Source: Flavobacteriales bacterium 33_180_T64
Lineage (GTDB): Bacteria > Bacteroidota > Bacteroidia > Flavobacteriales > Flavobacteriaceae
DNA length: 64,000 nt
Direction of reading: 5' to 3'
Assembly (NCBI GenBank): GCA_002162685.1
Contig: MAAQ01000017.1
Coordinates: 115,801-179,800, forward strand
A program made the translations under genes and the position numbers. Below, in pieces: positions 62,416-64,000 of the stretch. Numbering within the stretch: the stretch's first letter is position 1; the number at the start of each line of letters is the position of its first letter. The notes beneath the pieces were generated by a model. It saw only the letters and a program-made list of their open reading frames with translations. It was not told the DNA's origin and did no database searches.

Positions 62416-64000
62416 ATGAAAATTAGCATCTTATCTACTTTTGTTTTAGTTCTCTTTTTGTTTTTGCCAACAGCTATTCTATCACAGAATAAAGTAATAG
62501 ATAGTTTAAAGTATGAGTTATCTATTTATACTCATAAAGATTCTATAAGAGTTAATATCCTAAACGAATTGGCTTTATCTTATTATAGAAAAGATAGTAG
62601 TAAGACCACAGCATATCTAGTAGAATCTATAGCAATAGCAGATTCTATTCATTTTAAAAAAGGGAAAGCAAATAGTTTATTTATAAAAGGGAAAACTAAA
62701 GCCGTTAACTCAAACTACACAGATGGTCTTCAATATTATAATGAAGCCATACAATTATTTACAACTATTGATTATAAAAATGGATTAGCTAAATGTTATA
62801 ATGACGTAGGAATACATTATTATTTTAAAGGGAAGCAAAATAAAGCCATTGAGTATTATTTAAAATCAGTAAAACTCAATGAAGTGGTCGGCAATAGAAA
62901 ATCAATGTCTAATAACTTACTTTATATTGGATCGTCCTATTTACAATTGAGTGATTACGAAGAGGCAATATTTTACTATAAAAAATCTCTTAAAATCAGT
63001 GAACAAGAAAATGATGAAAAAGGTAGGTCTCGTTGCTTTAACAGTATTGGCAGTGCCTATTCTTATCAGGCAAATTACCCTCTTGCCGTAGAATACCATA
63101 ATAAATCTTTAGCTATAGATAAAGCGCTTGGAGATTCTTTAGGTGTTTCTAACTCATTAACTAACATTGGTATTATTCATTATGGGTTAAAAGATTATGA
63201 TAAAGCCATAAATTTTTATGAAGCGTCTTTAAAATTTCACAAAAAAAATAAAAACAAAAATAATATTGCAGAATTATGTAACAATCTAGGCTTAGCGTAT
63301 AAGAGTAAAAAGAATTATAAAATTGCCTTAAAACAATTTGAGGAAGCGTTAAGCATCTTTGAAGAAAACAAATTTGAAGCTTATATAGGTATATGTTTAA
63401 ATAATATTGGTGATATTCACTTACAACTTAATGATAATCCAACAGCATATCAATATTTTAACAAGGCGATAGAAACGAATGCAAATGTTGAAAACCAACT
63501 AGGATTGTGTAACTCTTTTTTAGGCGTAGCAAAGGTTTATTTTAATCAAAAAAACTATTCAAAAGCATTATTGAATGCTTTGAAGAGTAAGGAGATTTCG
63601 GAAAAATCTAAGCTTTTAAATTATCAGCGCGATGTTGATCTATTATTGTCAAGAATTTACGAAAACTTTGGTGATTATAAAAAAGCGCTTTTAAGTCATC
63701 AACAATTTAAAACATTAAATGACAGTCTTTTTAATAAAGAAAACATAGAAAAAATCACGCAATTAGAATACGAATACAAATACAAACAGGCTTTAGACTC
63801 TGCGAATATTAGAGAATTAAGGCTAACCAAAACTGTAAAAACCACGTCTCAAAATTTAGAAAAATCGCAACGCAATTTATTTCTTGGAGTGATTGCTTTT
63901 TTAATTTCGGCATTAGTTTTAGGAATTGTTATCTTCTATTTAAAACTGAGGAACGAAAAAGCAAAAACTCAAAACATAGCCATAGAACAAAAGCTATTAC
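62416..64000 (+). CDS. TPR-containing membrane sensor protein, probable histidine kinase (partial, runs off the window)
   Basis: Open from ATG 62416 to the last base without a stop (528 codons). Signal peptide ~1-24 (MKISILSTFVLVLFLFLP … ILSQ), then about nine TPR repeats in the periplasm (e.g. YTDGLQYYNEAIQLF, KAIEYYLKSVKLNE, PLAVEYHNKSLAIDK, KIALKQFEEALSIFEE), a coiled-coil stretch, one membrane helix (~492-512, LFLGVIAFLISALVLGIVIFY), and a cytoplasmic start LKLRNEKAKTQNIAIEQKLL. In family members with this layout that stretch leads into a LytS-like kinase domain (…MNPHFIFN). The kinase itself lies beyond the window, so that part is inference. Confidence 0.8.
   Translation, partial: MKISILSTFVLVLFLFLPTAILSQNKVIDSLKYELSIYTHKDSIRVNILNELALSYYRKDSSKTTAYLVESIAIADSIHFKKGKANSLFIKGKTKAVNSNYTDGLQYYNEAIQLFTTIDYKNGLAKCYNDVGIHYYFKGKQNKAIEYYLKSVKLNEVVGNRKSMSNNLLYIGSSYLQLSDYEEAIFYYKKSLKISEQENDEKGRSRCFNSIGSAYSYQANYPLAVEYHNKSLAIDKALGDSLGVSNSLTNIGIIHYGLKDYDKAINFYEASLKFHKKNKNKNNIAELCNNLGLAYKSKKNYKIALKQFEEALSIFEENKFEAYIGICLNNIGDIHLQLNDNPTAYQYFNKAIETNANVENQLGLCNSFLGVAKVYFNQKNYSKALLNALKSKEISEKSKLLNYQRDVDLLLSRIYENFGDYKKALLSHQQFKTLNDSLFNKENIEKITQLEYEYKYKQALDSANIRELRLTKTVKTTSQNLEKSQRNLFLGVIAFLISALVLGIVIFYLKLRNEKAKTQNIAIEQKLL

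Overview
The window looks like the chromosome of a marine-type Flavobacteriaceae bacterium (Bacteroidota). Reasons: AT-rich DNA, Bacteroidota -7 promoter boxes (TAnnTTTG) in front of many genes, short signal peptides ending in -AQ or -GQ, SprB-type adhesin repeats with a type IX secretion (T9SS) type B sorting domain, PorP/SprF partner proteins, and LytTR/LytS two-component pairs. Genus and species cannot be fixed from the sequence. I see no rRNA, tRNA, CRISPR array, transposase, integrase or phage gene.

Layout. 1-7.3 kb: three consecutive SF2 helicases (one DEAH-type, two DEAD-box), an atypical short-chain dehydrogenase whose N-terminus appears frameshifted, and a stand-alone lpxD. 7.3-19.8 kb: two paralogous copies of one module, each a LytTR regulator plus LytS-like kinase on the minus strand, divergent from an ABC ATPase and an ABC permease fused to an M1-type metallopeptidase. 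19.8-23.6 kb: fatty acid desaturase, Crp-like regulator, a small secreted protein, a YceI protein, and a membrane-anchored winged-helix regulator divergent from yceI. 23.6-36.7 kb: a minus-strand T9SS surface-protein operon with an Ig-like type B cargo, a PorP/SprF protein carrying a 48-bp repeat and a SPOR-like end, a 2738-residue SprB-like adhesin and a second PorP/SprF. 36.9-41.0 kb: secreted proteins (beta-helix, small unknown, an intradiol-dioxygenase-fold protein without its usual iron ligands, M23/LysM peptidase). 41.2-46.1 kb: a MarR-controlled export operon (MarR, RND/MMPL exporter, LolA-like protein, DUF1302-like outer membrane protein) with two matching palindromic operators. 46.2-48.3 kb: AraC regulator, SDR, and a decayed carboxymuconolactone-decarboxylase-like gene. 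48.5-57 kb: DJ-1/PfpI protein, membrane AraC regulator, XRE membrane protein, serine beta-lactamase-like hydrolase with TPR, a secreted DUF4242 protein beside a DUF4242/cyclase-like/AraC fusion regulator, and a TPR protein. 57-64 kb: EamA transporter, MddA/NnrU-like membrane methyltransferase, a phospholipase-C-type phosphoesterase with a large unknown N-terminal half, a membrane-anchored protein, and a TPR sensor protein cut by the window end.

Most genes connect to the cell envelope: lipid A acylation, surface adhesin secretion, envelope-stress-like signalling, lipid or hydrophobe export and periplasmic hydrolases. The most notable items are the duplicated kinase/regulator/ABC-peptidase modules, the SprB operon with its repeat-bearing SprF-like protein, the DUF4242 regulator pair, the intradiol-fold protein lacking its iron ligands, and several promoters whose -7 box lies four bases from the start codon, which predicts leaderless transcripts. 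All family assignments come from motif recognition by eye, without database searches.
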